The notes under the pieces: generated by a model | The model's database searches: none | Seen by the model: only the letters and a program-made list of their open reading frames with translations | Told to the model about the DNA's origin: nothing | From: Pseudomonas kermanshahensis | GTDB lineage: Bacteria > Pseudomonadota > Gammaproteobacteria > Pseudomonadales > Pseudomonadaceae | Length of the DNA: 64,000 nucleotides | Direction of reading: 5' to 3' | Assembly: GCF_014269205.2 (NCBI RefSeq) | Contig: NZ_JABWRY020000001.1 | Location: forward strand, 2,170,001 to 2,234,000 | Shown here: positions 63,532 to 64,000 of the stretch, piece by piece | Layout of the letters: each line of letters begins with the position of its first letter | Numbering within the stretch: the first letter of the stretch is position 1 | Program-made: the position numbers and the translations under genes

Positions 63532-64000
63532 ATGTCTATCAGCGTGAAATCGAATAGAGCACTGTTCGACCTCGACTTGCTGCGCGCGATCGTCGTGGTG
63601 GCCGATTGCGGCAGTTTCACCACCGCCGCCGCACGCCTGCACTCGACCCAGTCCACCATCAGCCAGAAGGTGCGGCGACTCGAAGAAATGGTCGGCCACC
63701 GTTTGCTGTTGCGCGGCAACCGTGACGTGCTGCCCACCGACGCTGGGCAGACCTTGCTCGGCTATGCCCGCCATATGCTGGCCTTGAACGACCAGATGCT
63801 CGAAGCGCTGGCAGGGGCGATGGTCGGTGTCACCGTGCGCCTTGGCGTGCCCGAGGATTTCGTCGGTGGGCGCACCACCAACGCCCTGTCGGCGTTCAGC
63901 CGGCTGCACCCGCAGGTCAAACTGGAAGTGACCAGCGGGCTGTGCCGTGACCTCAGCCAAGCCTACGACAATGGCGAGCTCGACTTGGTGCTGCTGAAGC
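63532..64000 (+). CDS. LysR-family regulator, truncated at the window end
   Basis: The first 156 codons of a LysR regulator, running off the window. 'LDLLRAIVVVADCGSFTTAAARL' (split here only by this description), 'HSTQSTISQKVRRLEEMVG' and 'LLLRGNRDVLPTDAGQTLLGY' form the winged helix, and the effector domain begins at 'VTVRLGVPEDFVGG'. Start chosen at the ATG at 63532 with the conserved N-terminal helix 15 residues downstream. It is oriented like ggt, 70 nt downstream. Confidence 0.9.
   Translation, partial: MSISVKSNRALFDLDLLRAIVVVADCGSFTTAAARLHSTQSTISQKVRRLEEMVGHRLLLRGNRDVLPTDAGQTLLGYARHMLALNDQMLEALAGAMVGVTVRLGVPEDFVGGRTTNALSAFSRLHPQVKLEVTSGLCRDLSQAYDNGELDLVLLK

Overview
The window is high-GC DNA from a fluorescent Pseudomonas, most likely the P. 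putida group. Evidence: a complete pgm, a PQQ glucose dehydrogenase (gcd) next to an OprB-type sugar porin, pobA with its AraC regulator, and a crcY-like small RNA lying between an HMG-CoA lyase (mvaB) and an MgtC-family gene. Paired REP inverted repeats of the 'cttgtgctgcgaagaggc' and 'ttcgcgggt(g/t)aacccgctcc' types, typical of this group, sit between many genes. I saw no tRNA, rRNA, CRISPR, prophage or insertion sequence. The window reads as chromosomal metabolic and regulatory DNA, about 57 protein genes, the last one cut by the window end.

Layout. 0-5 kb: an MHYT-GGDEF-EAL c-di-GMP protein, two small DUF proteins and pgm. 5-14 kb: two catabolic clusters whose ends converge. The first is a LysR regulator diverging from amidohydrolase, MFS transporter, SDR dehydrogenase and TIM-barrel isomerase genes, translationally coupled at the end. 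The second is a flavin monooxygenase/RidA pair diverging from a DUF1028 Ntn-hydrolase/M20 deacylase pair. Neither substrate can be read from sequence. 14-18 kb: oprB and gcd, for periplasmic glucose uptake and oxidation. 18-30 kb: separate transporter/regulator units (LysR+MFS, LysE/GlxA-type AraC, CAP protein/TonB receptor, SleB hydrolase, AEC transporter, LysR) and a betaine-type ABC permease plus binding protein without an ATPase gene.

30-43 kb: an unusual subtilase with a predicted internal membrane helix, a dCache chemoreceptor, a Na+/H+ antiporter-family protein, a FecR with no FecI partner, an acyl-CoA dehydrogenase/acyl-CoA ligase pair, and a FixL/FixJ-like two-component system diverging from that pair. 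43-47 kb: a MarR-EmrA-EmrB efflux operon with a clear promoter/operator, then a multi-hairpin intergenic repeat and an SDR. 47.7-53.3 kb: three tandem paralogous hybrid histidine kinases. 53-57 kb: a MocR regulator, ccoG, a DUF3203 protein and an MgtC-family protein.

57-64 kb: the crcY-like RNA with a textbook sigma-54 promoter, then mvaB, a MerR regulator, pobC/pobA, gamma-glutamyltransferase and a truncated LysR gene. crcY-type RNAs relieve Hfq/Crc translational repression. Nearby leaders, notably pobA (AACAACAA overlapping the start) and the MFS gene of the 5-14 kb cluster (AATAACAA), carry the A-rich motifs that Hfq/Crc recognises, so this window may hold both a regulator RNA and some of its targets.
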